From the NCBI RefSeq assembly GCF_030538695.1, contig NZ_JAUNTN010000031.1, positions 1-35,982 on the forward strand: DNA of 35,982 nucleotides, read 5' to 3'. Positions 8,832-16,391 of this stretch are shown here, piece after piece. The stretch comes from Paracoccus sp. (in: a-proteobacteria). GTDB taxonomy: Bacteria; Pseudomonadota; Alphaproteobacteria; Rhodobacterales; Rhodobacteraceae. The translations under genes were made by a program, and so were the position numbers. The notes below the pieces were generated by a model. It was not told the DNA's origin. It made no database searches and saw only the letters and a list, made by a program, of their open reading frames with translations. The first letter of the stretch is position 1. Each line of letters opens with the position of its first letter.

Positions 8832-9823
8832 TGGCAAAGCCGCTTGTATCAGTGTCAGATTCGGCATCCAGAGCAGGGTTTCTGGCCTTGCTGCGCCGTC
8901 TGGAGCGTGAAGCGCCAGACAAGCCTCGTATTGGCCGCTCGCGCCATCGTGGCGAAGACATTGTGCAGATTGGACAAGATCCATATCTGGATTTCCCGGC
9001 GTCTGAGTTTTCCTCAATCAAGGATGGGGGCGGTTCTCTGCGTTTGCGGGCGCGGTTCATGGGTTTCTTTGGGCCGCAAGGTGCGTTGCCGCTGAATACG
9101 ACCGAAGAGGTTTTGCGTTGGGCAGATCAGGGTGAAGATGGATTTGTTCGCTTTACCGATATTCTGTCAGGGCGGTTCTATCAGTTGTTTTTCCGGGCGT
9201 GGTCGGATAGCCATGCCATCAGCCAGCATGACCGGCCTGAGGAAGATCGTTTTGCAACCTATATAGCTGCGATCTCGGGGACCGGCACGCCCGCTTATCA
9301 TCAGCATGATGAGTTTCCCGATATTGAACGCCTGCCTTTGGTTTCGGTTTTTGGTGGGCGTGTGCGCAGCCCGGTGCGCCTTGCTCAAATGTTGCGCCAG
9401 CATTTCCGCTTGGCGGTCGAGGTCGAGGAATTTGTTCCAAACTGGCTGACCTTTGAACCAGATGATCGTGCGATATTGGGCATGGTTGGAGGCTTGGGGC
9501 AGGATTTATATCTGGGTGCGCGGGTGCAATCCGTGAATGAGAAAATCCGCATCTGCCTGAATATACCAACGCTTGATGCCTACCGCGCATTCTTGCCCGG
9601 ACAAAGAGAATATAGGCGTATTGCGGCGCTGGTTTTTTGGTATCTCGGGCAAAGCTATCTGGTTGATCTGGCATTGTCATTGCCGGCTGATCAAATTGCC
9701 CCCGCAGCTTTGGGCGGAGATGCCGCACTTGGCTGGATGGCGGCTCTGAAACCTGTTTTGGGGGCGACGGCTCAAGATTATGTCGAGGTGGCCAGCTTCG
9801 CGCTCGACGCCGCAAATTATTAA
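8831..9823 (+). CDS. tssG: T6SS baseplate protein TssG (VasB/ImpH)
   Basis: The protein is 330 residues, in the usual range. Family motifs include FLALLRRLEREAPDKPRIG, the PYLDFPASEFSSI segment, GFFGPQGALPL, the FYQLFFRAW strand and the C-terminal ...LGARVQSVNEKIRI. It pairs with TssF in the baseplate wedge. I chose the ATG at 8831, which overlaps the tssF stop by one base (TGATG). A GTG three bases earlier (8828) would add one residue and is equally possible. Confidence 0.94.
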   Translation: MAKPLVSVSDSASRAGFLALLRRLEREAPDKPRIGRSRHRGEDIVQIGQDPYLDFPASEFSSIKDGGGSLRLRARFMGFFGPQGALPLNTTEEVLRWADQGEDGFVRFTDILSGRFYQLFFRAWSDSHAISQHDRPEEDRFATYIAAISGTGTPAYHQHDEFPDIERLPLVSVFGGRVRSPVRLAQMLRQHFRLAVEVEEFVPNWLTFEPDDRAILGMVGGLGQDLYLGARVQSVNEKIRICLNIPTLDAYRAFLPGQREYRRIAALVFWYLGQSYLVDLALSLPADQIAPAALGGDAALGWMAALKPVLGATAQDYVEVASFALDAANY

Positions 9824-9833
9824 AGGGGACATG

Positions 9834-12458
9834 ATGACTGCCATCACGATCGAGAAATTCGCCGGAAAGATGAACCGCCTGGGCTATGACGCCTTTCTTC
9901 AGGCCATGCGGCAGGCGCGCGGCGACGGCAACCGCAATGTCGATCTGAGCCATTGGCTGTTTCACGCCGTCTCGGACCAGAATTCGGATATCTCGCTGAC
10001 GCTGCGGCAGTCGGGGCTGGACCGGGGGCGGGTGCTGTCCGATCTGGACCGCGCGACCGGGGCCTTGCAGAAAAACGTCACCGAGACCCCCGGCATTTCC
10101 GAACGGCTGGCCGATGCGCTGAACCACGCATGGACCTATGCCACGCTGTATTTCGGCGAAGCGCAGATCCGCACCGGGCATCTGCTTGTCGCGCTGTTGT
10201 CCGATGATGCGCTGCACCGCGCGCTGACCGGATATTCGACCGAGTTCGGCAAGCTGTCGGCGGATGCCGTGGCGGGCGAGGCGCGCAGCCTCTGGTCTGG
10301 CTCGGACGAAGAGGACATGCGCCCGATGGATGGCGCGGGGCTGGCCTCGGGTCAGGGCGACCGGGCGGGGGCGGGCACGGCGCTTGGCCGCTTCTCGGTC
10401 GATATGACGGCGCAGGCCGCCGAGGGCGGCATGGACCCGGTCGTCGGGCGCGACGACGAAATCCGCCAGATCATCGACGTGCTGATGCGCCGCCGCCAGA
10501 ACAACCCGATCCTGACCGGTGAGGCGGGCGTCGGCAAAACCGCCGTGGTCGAGGGTTTCGCGCAGGCTTTGGCATCCGGCGCGGTGCCGCCCGCGTTGCA
10601 GGGGATGCGCCTGCATATGCTTGACATCGGCGCGATGCAGGCCGGGGCCAGCATGAAGGGCGAGTTTGAACAGCGCCTTCGCTCGGTCATCGACGAGGTG
10701 CAGGCCAGCCCCACCCCGATCATCCTGTTCATCGATGAGGCGCATACCCTGATCGGCGCGGGCGGTGCGGCAGGCACGGGTGATGCCGCCAACCTGCTGA
10801 AACCGGCACTGGCGCGCGGGACGTTGCGCACCATCGGCGCGACGACATGGGCCGAATATCGCAACTATTTCGAGAAAGACCCGGCCCTGACCCGGCGCTT
10901 TCAGCCGATTTCCGTGGATGAGCCGTCGATCGAGACCGCCTGCCACATGATGCGCGGCTTGCTGGCCCCGATGGAGGCTCATCACAAGGTCCGCATCAGC
11001 GATGAGGCGGTCGTGGCTGCGGTCAAGCTTTCGGCGCGCTATCTGCCCGCGCGGCAACTGCCCGACAAGGCGGTCTCGCTGCTGGATACCGCCTGCGCGC
11101 GCGTTGCGGTCAGCCAGTCCGCCACCCCGGCCCGGATCGCGGATCTGACCGCCGGGATCGCCGCGCTGGACACCGAAATCGCCGCCAAGACCGCCGAACG
11201 CGACCTTGGCGACACCGACGAGGCGCGTCTGGCCGAGGCGCAGGAACAGGCCGAAACCCTGCGCGGCCAGTTGGCCGATCTGCAATCCGCGTATGAGGCG
11301 GAAAAGGGCATCGTCGAAAATATCCTATCCCTGCGCGTCCGTCTGGCCGAGGCGGCGGGCGAGGATTTCGACGCGCAAGCGATCCGCGCCGAGCTGGCGC
11401 AGGGCATGGCGCAATTGCACGCGATCCATGCCGACGACCGGATGATCTGGCCTCATGTGGACGATCAGGCGGTCGCCTCTGTCATCAGCGACTGGACCGG
11501 CATCCCCGCCGGGCGCATGGTGGCCGATGAGTTGCAGGCGATCCTTGGGCTGGCCGATCATCTGCGCGAACGTGTCATCGGGCAGGATCACGGGCTGCAA
11601 TCCATCGCCCGCCGGGTCGAAACCGCCCGCGCGGGTCTTGGCAACCCGGAAAAGCCCATCGGCGTGTTCATGCTGTGCGGCCCCTCGGGCGTCGGCAAGA
11701 CGGAAACCGCGCTGGCGCTGGCCGAACAGCTTTATGGCGGCGAACAGAACGTCATCACCATCAATATGTCCGAGTTTCAGGAGGCCCATTCCGTCAGCCT
11801 GCTGAAAGGCGCGCCCCCCGGCTATGTCGGCTATGGCGAGGGTGGCCGTCTGACCGAGGCCGTCCGCCGCAAGCCCTATTCCGTCGTCCTGCTGGACGAG
11901 ATGGAAAAGGCGCACCCGGACGTGCACGAGCTGTTCTTTCAGGTCTTCGACAAGGGCCGGATGGAGGACGGCAACGGCCGACCGATCAATTTCCGCAACA
12001 CGCTGATCCTGATGACCTCGAATGTAGGCACCGACACGATCATGCGCGCGGCCGAGGGCGGCACCCCGGCTGACCCCGAGGCACTGGACGCCGCGCTGAA
12101 ACAGGATCTGCTGCGGGTGTTCCCGCCCGCGCTTCTGGGCCGTCTGGTGGTGATCCCCTATGTGCCGCTGAACGCGGATGTGCTGGCGGGGATCACGCGT
12201 CTGAAGCTGGGTTCGGTCGCCCGCCGGATGCGCGACAGCCACGGCGCGGCGCTGCTATGGGACGAGGCGGTGATCGACCATATCGTCGATCAGTGCCGCG
12301 ATCCCGACAGCGGCGGGCGGATGATCGACAACATCATCACCAACTCGATCCTGCCCGATCTGTCGCGGCAGGTGCTGGCCCGGATGGTCGCGGGCGAGAC
12401 GATGGGCGATGTCACGATCCGCGTTGACGCTGGACGCTTTGCTTATGATTTTACTTAA
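9834..12458 (+). CDS. clpV: T6SS AAA+ ATPase ClpV (TssH)
   Basis: The 874-residue protein has the full ClpV layout: an N-terminal repeat domain, a first AAA+ domain with Walker A GEAGVGKT (residues 229-236) and Walker B FIDEAHTL, a coiled-coil middle domain (about 410-530), and a second AAA+ domain with Walker A GPSGVGKT (616-623) and Walker B VVLLDEMEKAHPDV. ClpV unfolds contracted TssBC sheaths so they can be reused. Two adjacent ATGs (9831, 9834) are possible; the GGGG at 9825-9828 is better spaced for 9834. Base composition is distinctive: hand-counted 60-base samples give 65-75% G+C, against 42-63% in neighbouring tssF/tssG samples. The change is sharp at both gene ends, suggesting replacement by recombination. 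The product looks intact. Confidence 0.97.
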   Translation: MTAITIEKFAGKMNRLGYDAFLQAMRQARGDGNRNVDLSHWLFHAVSDQNSDISLTLRQSGLDRGRVLSDLDRATGALQKNVTETPGISERLADALNHAWTYATLYFGEAQIRTGHLLVALLSDDALHRALTGYSTEFGKLSADAVAGEARSLWSGSDEEDMRPMDGAGLASGQGDRAGAGTALGRFSVDMTAQAAEGGMDPVVGRDDEIRQIIDVLMRRRQNNPILTGEAGVGKTAVVEGFAQALASGAVPPALQGMRLHMLDIGAMQAGASMKGEFEQRLRSVIDEVQASPTPIILFIDEAHTLIGAGGAAGTGDAANLLKPALARGTLRTIGATTWAEYRNYFEKDPALTRRFQPISVDEPSIETACHMMRGLLAPMEAHHKVRISDEAVVAAVKLSARYLPARQLPDKAVSLLDTACARVAVSQSATPARIADLTAGIAALDTEIAAKTAERDLGDTDEARLAEAQEQAETLRGQLADLQSAYEAEKGIVENILSLRVRLAEAAGEDFDAQAIRAELAQGMAQLHAIHADDRMIWPHVDDQAVASVISDWTGIPAGRMVADELQAILGLADHLRERVIGQDHGLQSIARRVETARAGLGNPEKPIGVFMLCGPSGVGKTETALALAEQLYGGEQNVITINMSEFQEAHSVSLLKGAPPGYVGYGEGGRLTEAVRRKPYSVVLLDEMEKAHPDVHELFFQVFDKGRMEDGNGRPINFRNTLILMTSNVGTDTIMRAAEGGTPADPEALDAALKQDLLRVFPPALLGRLVVIPYVPLNADVLAGITRLKLGSVARRMRDSHGAALLWDEAVIDHIVDQCRDPDSGGRMIDNIITNSILPDLSRQVLARMVAGETMGDVTIRVDAGRFAYDFT

Positions 12459-12470
12459 AGGGAAATGGCC

Positions 12471-12929
12471 ATGAGCAGACTTGACTGGATCGAGGTGACA
12501 AAGGGCGGCCAGCCCATCGGGGCTGTCGGGTTCCTTGACAATGACGCGGTGATTGTTGCGGCCTTCTTTGATGACCGGGATAGCAATAAGGATGGCAAGG
12601 TCAGCGGCGGTGAATGGGTGAAGTCGAAAATCCCTCTGCTCGGTGAGGAGGGGAGTGCCGTGACCGAGGTTGCCATGACTGCGCGGCTTGATCTTGATGT
12701 CATCATGCGCGATCCCGGTTTCGGGCAAATGGCCGGGCAGATGTTTGCGCAATTCGGGACTTCTTTGGTGATGGAGGGTTTCTGGACGGTCTATTTCAGC
12801 CGGGGCGTCAAAATGACGGCCAGGGGCGTTGCCAAGACCTTGACCAAAAACCAGATTAAGCAATTTGTGATCCGCAAGGGGGCTGAACAGGCTGTGCGCA
12901 AGGCTGTCGAAGCGATGGCGGGGGGTTAA
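12471..12929 (+). CDS. Small EF-hand-like protein of unknown function
   Basis: The protein is 152 residues. Residues 37-48 match a canonical EF-hand calcium-binding loop (D37-x-N39-x-D41-G42-x-V44-x-x-x-E48, read as DSNKDGKVSGGE). There is only one such loop, and I see no signal peptide. The middle has a Gly/Phe/Met-rich segment (about 80-105). The C terminus is basic and helical (KTLTKNQIKQFVIRKGAEQA). I start it at 12471, not the in-frame ATG at 12465, because the AAAGGGA at 12457-12463 is properly spaced only for 12471. It lies 12 bases after clpV, in the same operon, so it could be a T6SS accessory factor or cargo. Its stop overlaps the stop of the convergent TonB-like gene. Confidence 0.75.
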   Translation: MSRLDWIEVTKGGQPIGAVGFLDNDAVIVAAFFDDRDSNKDGKVSGGEWVKSKIPLLGEEGSAVTEVAMTARLDLDVIMRDPGFGQMAGQMFAQFGTSLVMEGFWTVYFSRGVKMTARGVAKTLTKNQIKQFVIRKGAEQAVRKAVEAMAGG

Positions 12930-13942
12930 TGGACATAGATGCCCGTAATGCCGATGCGGGCCTGCCCCTCCAGTTCCCGTGTCAGGGCTGGAAAGAAATC
13001 CGTTGCGAGTTCACCGCTGCGGGTGGCGACTGTTGCGGGGCGGGTTGGGCTGACAATGGCGATCAGAAGCTGATGCGTGTCGCGTGATACGCTCGCGCGG
13101 GCCAGTGGCACATCAAAGCTGATCTCTCCGGCCGAGGCGATCAGAAAGCGCCGCAGGTCGTGGACTACACCATTGTCATCGACCAGCAGCAGGGTGTTGT
13201 AATAACCTGCGCCGCCGATAATTTGCCCGCGCAGGGACATGCCGCTTTCGATTCGGGGCGCTTCCAGCCGCAGTCCCACCCCAAAGGCCGGGTAAAGCGC
13301 ATCATTTCGGGCCAGTGTAATGCCGGGGCATTGGCGCTGGTCGAGCAGCATCGCCTCTGGCGTGATGCCGATGTCCAGCCCCTTGGTCAGTGTGTTGGTC
13401 AGAGCGGCAATCTGGCGATCATTAGCGGCCAGAATCCCAAGCTGGATATTGCCATCGTCCCGGAGGGCAGGCAAAGCCAGCAAGCAAGGATCGGTCAGTT
13501 GTTCCCGGATTCGTGCGAACAGTTGCAGCAGGCGCGGGTCTGGCGGCTGTTCTGAGGTGGCCTGGGCTACGCTTTGCGGCGCTGGCCCCGGGGCTGGATC
13601 ACCCGCTCCGGTTTCAGGGGAAATATCCGGGGTCGGGCTGCTATTCGGATTATCCGGGGAAAGAACCGTTGAGGCTTCGGGAGATGGCTGTGCCTTGGAT
13701 TGTTCCGGGGGCGCCGGCTCGGGGTCTGTCACTGGGGCAATCGAGGACGTCAGGACATTTTCATCGCTCGCGCCGGACGGGGCAAAAGTCGTGATATTGA
13801 TCTGTGGCGGGATCAGGGACGGTGCCGTCAGAAATGGTATGGCAGGCTGCCAGATCAGGATTCCCAGTGCTGTGGCATGAAGAGTCAGGGACAGCGCCGC
13901 AGCCCCCGTCCATCTTCGCTGCTGTGATGGCAGGCCGATCAT
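12926..13942 (-). CDS. TonB/TolA-like anchored periplasmic protein with PpkA-shared C-terminal domain
   Basis: The 338-residue protein has a TonB-like layout: one N-terminal membrane segment (about residues 12-30), a Pro/Ser/Glu-rich periplasmic linker (about 40-135) and a globular C-terminal domain (about 136-330). It is the last gene of an operon with ExbB/ExbD-like genes, so it is probably the moving partner of that proton-driven complex. The C-terminal domain is not a recognisable TonB C-terminal domain. It instead matches the extracytoplasmic part of PpkA in this window: Cys153 and Cys205 are 52 residues apart and an HDL motif starts 56 residues later (261-263), the same spacings as in PpkA. 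The two Cys may form a disulfide. The stop codon shares TTAA with the convergent EF-hand gene. The exact ligand is unknown. Confidence 0.75.
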   Translation of the reverse strand: MIGLPSQQRRWTGAAALSLTLHATALGILIWQPAIPFLTAPSLIPPQINITTFAPSGASDENVLTSSIAPVTDPEPAPPEQSKAQPSPEASTVLSPDNPNSSPTPDISPETGAGDPAPGPAPQSVAQATSEQPPDPRLLQLFARIREQLTDPCLLALPALRDDGNIQLGILAANDRQIAALTNTLTKGLDIGITPEAMLLDQRQCPGITLARNDALYPAFGVGLRLEAPRIESGMSLRGQIIGGAGYYNTLLLVDDNGVVHDLRRFLIASAGEISFDVPLARASVSRDTHQLLIAIVSPTRPATVATRSGELATDFFPALTRELEGQARIGITGIYVH

Positions 13943-14334
13943 TGCCTGTCCTCGTGGATCGTGACCAGCCGGATTTCAAACCCTGCCGTTTCAGGGCGGC
14001 CCAAAACATTAATCAGAGTGCTGGCCGGGGCTTTGCGATCAATCATCAGGTAAAGCGTCTCACCACGCCCAGCCATTGAACCAGCCAGAAGCTCGGGCGA
14101 AATTGCGGCACCATCCAGTACCCAATTATGATCGGCATCAACGATCAAGATGGGCGAGGGCAGCCGGTCCAGTGGCAATTCCCGTGTTTCAGCCAGATCA
14201 AAGCCAGTGTCTTGCGAGATTTCTTGTCCTGCTATGACAAAGAAAAAGATCAGCAAAAGCACTATGTTGACGATGGCGAGTGAGGTGTCGATGCGGATCG
14301 GTTCAGATCGGCGTGGCGGGATCAACGGCTTCAT
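13939..14334 (-). CDS. ExbD/TolR-like protein lacking the membrane aspartate
   Basis: The protein is 131 residues, with one N-terminal membrane segment (about 17-38, ending LLLIFFFVIAG) and a periplasmic domain, as in ExbD/TolR. These proteins normally carry an essential Asp in the membrane helix that relays protons. Here no acidic residue lies in the helix: the equivalent position is Ile21, Val22 or Asn23, depending on alignment. Its upstream partner in the operon keeps the Asp. The start overlaps the stop of that partner by four bases, and its own stop overlaps the start of the TonB-like gene by four, so all three are probably translated together. It may form an asymmetric pair with the Asp-bearing copy. 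Confidence 0.78.
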   Translation of the reverse strand: MKPLIPPRRSEPIRIDTSLAIVNIVLLLIFFFVIAGQEISQDTGFDLAETRELPLDRLPSPILIVDADHNWVLDGAAISPELLAGSMAGRGETLYLMIDRKAPASTLINVLGRPETAGFEIRLVTIHEDRQ

Positions 14335-14783
14335 CCGCGCCCTCCGTCTGCGATCTGAACCGAGGTGATCCCCCGCGCTGCAAGCTGTTCCAGAACCGTG
14401 ACCACGGTCTGAATATCTACACCGGGGCGGATAATCAGCAAAAGATTACGGGTTTGCTGCGCACCAAGCGCCGCGGCCAGATCGGGCAGGCGGTCCAGCC
14501 CGAAGCGCTGCCCGCTGGCGGTGATGCCATCGGCTGCCAATGTCCAGACGGCGGTTGTCGCCGCGGCTGTCGGGGCCGAGTGCAGGGTGCTGTCATCCGG
14601 CTCTTTGCCGTCGGTCTCGATCCCGCCGCTGCGCACGGTCAGCAGCGCATAGGGCATGACATTCGAGGACAGCATAAAGAACACCAAAAGCTGGAACATC
14701 ACATCCGCCAGCGGTGTCATCGTAAACCGATAGCGACGCGGGCTGCGGGGAAGTGCCAGTTTTTGACAGGATCGGACGATCAT
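14331..14783 (-). CDS. ExbD/TolR-like protein with conserved membrane aspartate
   Basis: The protein is 150 residues. The segment MTPLADVMFQLLVFFML (about residues 22-38) matches the ExbD/TolR membrane helix, with the key Asp at position 27 in the usual (T/P)PL-x-D context. The rest (about 45-150) is a periplasmic domain of ExbD size ending in an ITSVQIADGG strand. ExbD sits inside the ExbB pentamer and couples proton flow to movement of a periplasmic partner. The gene follows the ExbB-like gene by 6 bases and overlaps the second ExbD-like gene by 4. Confidence 0.87.
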   Translation of the reverse strand: MIVRSCQKLALPRSPRRYRFTMTPLADVMFQLLVFFMLSSNVMPYALLTVRSGGIETDGKEPDDSTLHSAPTAAATTAVWTLAADGITASGQRFGLDRLPDLAAALGAQQTRNLLLIIRPGVDIQTVVTVLEQLAARGITSVQIADGGRG

Positions 14784-14789
14784 TCAGGG

Positions 14790-15434
14790 TCAGTGTTTCG
14801 TGATCTGGGCAACCTGACCGTGGATGGCGGCGGAAATCACCATCTCCATGGTCTGACGTTCATCCTCGATCCGTCCTTCCAGCCATGAAGCGATGAAATA
14901 TGCCACCAGCGCAATCGCCAGACCGGCCGCCGTTGTGGTCAGCGCCGTCCATATCCCTGAAGCAAGAAGTCGTGGATCGGCTGTCTGCTGGCTGATGGCA
15001 AGATTGCCAAAGGCATCAATCATCCCGATAACCGTTCCCAAAAGCCCCAGCATAGGCGCGGCCTGCACGATGGCTTCCAGAAGGCGCATCCGGCTGTTCA
15101 TCTGGGCCAGTTCAACCAGTGCCGTCTGACGGGCCAGCTCTTCGCCATAGGTCGGATCGTTGGGGCGGGCGCGCAGCCCCGCCATGACGGCGGTCAGCAC
15201 CCGTGCCAGAACCGAGCGGTCAGCCCTGGCGCGGCGTTGTGCTTCATCTGGGCGGCCGTTCAGCCAGTCCTCAAGAATCGTTTCCGCCAGCTTATGGTGT
15301 CCAAGCCCAATGTGTGAAAACTGCATCAGCTTAAAGATGGTGACTGTCAGAGTGATAACCGACAGCACTCCAAGCGCAAGGAATACGATAAGCGATGAAA
15401 TTGGCAGGCCTTGGAAAAGGTTTGTGAAACCCAT
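14790..15434 (-). CDS. MotA/TolQ/ExbB-like proton channel protein
   Basis: The protein is 214 residues with three predicted membrane segments (about 12-36, 125-150, 165-190). The second carries QAAPMLGLLGTVIGMIDAF and the third SGIWTALTTTAAGLAIALVA, the two best conserved parts of the ExbB/TolQ/MotA family, with the channel-lining Thr residues. It should form the pentameric inner-membrane stator around the ExbD-like proteins. It is third in a six-gene minus-strand operon inside a T6SS locus rather than beside tolA/pal or a TonB receptor, so neither ordinary TolQ nor ordinary ExbB is indicated by context. A weak AAGGA lies about 10 bases before the ATG. Confidence 0.92.
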   Translation of the reverse strand: MGFTNLFQGLPISSLIVFLALGVLSVITLTVTIFKLMQFSHIGLGHHKLAETILEDWLNGRPDEAQRRARADRSVLARVLTAVMAGLRARPNDPTYGEELARQTALVELAQMNSRMRLLEAIVQAAPMLGLLGTVIGMIDAFGNLAISQQTADPRLLASGIWTALTTTAAGLAIALVAYFIASWLEGRIEDERQTMEMVISAAIHGQVAQITKH

Positions 15435-15451
15435 GTTCTGAACGATCCTTT

Positions 15452-15886
15452 TTAAAGGCCAAAGTCGATATGACCGCGCGTTTGCGTAGCTAATGCCGCA
15501 AGACAGGCATCGCGCAGGTCGGTTCCGTCATCGGCCCGGCATTCCGCGACGTCATTAACGACAATGCGGCTGATATTCGTGCAGCTCAGGCCGGGAAGGG
15601 GAAAAGCAGCGACCTTTGTCTTGCCCATGGGCAATGCGCCGAAATCCAGAACCGGCAGGTAACGCACCACGCCTGCGCTGTCGAAAACAGCCACTTGCCA
15701 TGCCGCACGGGTCAGCCCATGCGGCAGGCGATTGGTTGAAACCATGGTGAGCTGACAGCCTTCGTCGGGCAGGTCTGTCGCGCTGTTCATCTCCAGCAGC
15801 AGGCTGGCCTCGGGTAATGGAGTGGTCTGTGCCATTGCCACGGGGGGGAACACACATAGCGCAAGGGAAAACAGGGTGGCTTTCAT
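15452..15886 (-). CDS. Small exported protein of unknown function
   Basis: The 144-residue protein has a clear signal peptide (hydrophobic stretch LFSLALCVFPPVAMA, likely cut after residue 19 before QTTPLPEA). The mature ~125 residues contain several Cys (including DEGCQLTMVSTN, LSCTNISR, VAECRADDGT and RDACLAA), suggesting disulfides in the periplasm. Cys11 lies inside the signal peptide and does not fit a lipobox, so this does not look like the missing TssJ lipoprotein. The gene is 17 bases upstream of the ExbB-like gene in the same direction, so it probably works with that complex. No family recognised. Confidence 0.78.
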   Translation of the reverse strand: MKATLFSLALCVFPPVAMAQTTPLPEASLLLEMNSATDLPDEGCQLTMVSTNRLPHGLTRAAWQVAVFDSAGVVRYLPVLDFGALPMGKTKVAAFPLPGLSCTNISRIVVNDVAECRADDGTDLRDACLAALATQTRGHIDFGL

Positions 15887-15914
15887 GCAAGGGTTCTCAT
15901 GCGGGATATGTGGT

Positions 15915-16364
15915 TCAGCGATAAACCCCGCTGACCGGCAGATTCAGGAACTTGCCAGAGGTCGCGGAGGGCAGCGGCATAGGCGTGGTGTGCTGCCCGG
16001 CTGTATCTGAGGGGGTCAACAAGAACATGCGCGGGGCCTTGTCCAGTCCCGAAACGTCATCGATTATGGTGCTGGTAGCAAGGCTGGTATTTTGCGGCGG
16101 CATCTGATCGGGCACCGGGGGGCGGTTTTCGTCGAGGCCGAATCTTGCCGGGGCGTCTGTCTGTTGTGCTCGCTGGGGGGGCACCGTCATAGGTGCCGTT
16201 GCGACAACCGGCAGGCTGACATCCGGCACGATACGTTCGACTGGCACCGGGCTGCGGGTGATCGTTGGCACGGGTGCGGGGGACAGCAATGCAATGGCTT
16301 GGGTAAAGCCCCATGCGGCGCTTGCAGCAGCAAGTCCTGCGGCTATGATGATATGTGCTTTCAT
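15915..16364 (-). CDS. Membrane-anchored Pro-rich protein, first gene of the Exb-like operon
   Basis: The protein is 149 residues: one hydrophobic N-terminal segment (about 4-28, an anchor or signal peptide) and then a low-complexity Pro/Val/Thr-rich stretch with no Cys. The C terminus is more ordered (SGKFLNLPVSGVYR). The frame is open upstream to 16595, but that part overlaps the divergent DUF1036 gene. The ATG whose complement lies at 16362-16364 has a good ribosome-binding site (AGGTGGGA) and is preferred. It starts 27 bases from the divergent DUF1036 gene, so the two transcripts must share a very short promoter region. The function is unknown; the build suggests a periplasmic spacer or adaptor. 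Confidence 0.7.
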   Translation of the reverse strand: MKAHIIIAAGLAAASAAWGFTQAIALLSPAPVPTITRSPVPVERIVPDVSLPVVATAPMTVPPQRAQQTDAPARFGLDENRPPVPDQMPPQNTSLATSTIIDDVSGLDKAPRMFLLTPSDTAGQHTTPMPLPSATSGKFLNLPVSGVYR

Positions 16365-16391
16365 CGTCCCACCTTTCGCAGCAAAGCTATC

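Noticed and set aside
9219..11285. A 688-residue open frame on the minus strand opposite tssG and clpV
   Set aside because: It is antisense to two well-supported T6SS genes, is rich in Arg/Gly/His/Gln as expected from a shadow of G+C-rich coding DNA, and shows no domain.
15452..15886. Candidate TssJ outer-membrane lipoprotein
   Set aside because: Cys11 lies inside the hydrophobic core and is preceded by Leu, not Gly/Ala/Ser, so there is no lipobox. The mature part does not resemble TssJ, and the gene belongs to the Exb-like operon.
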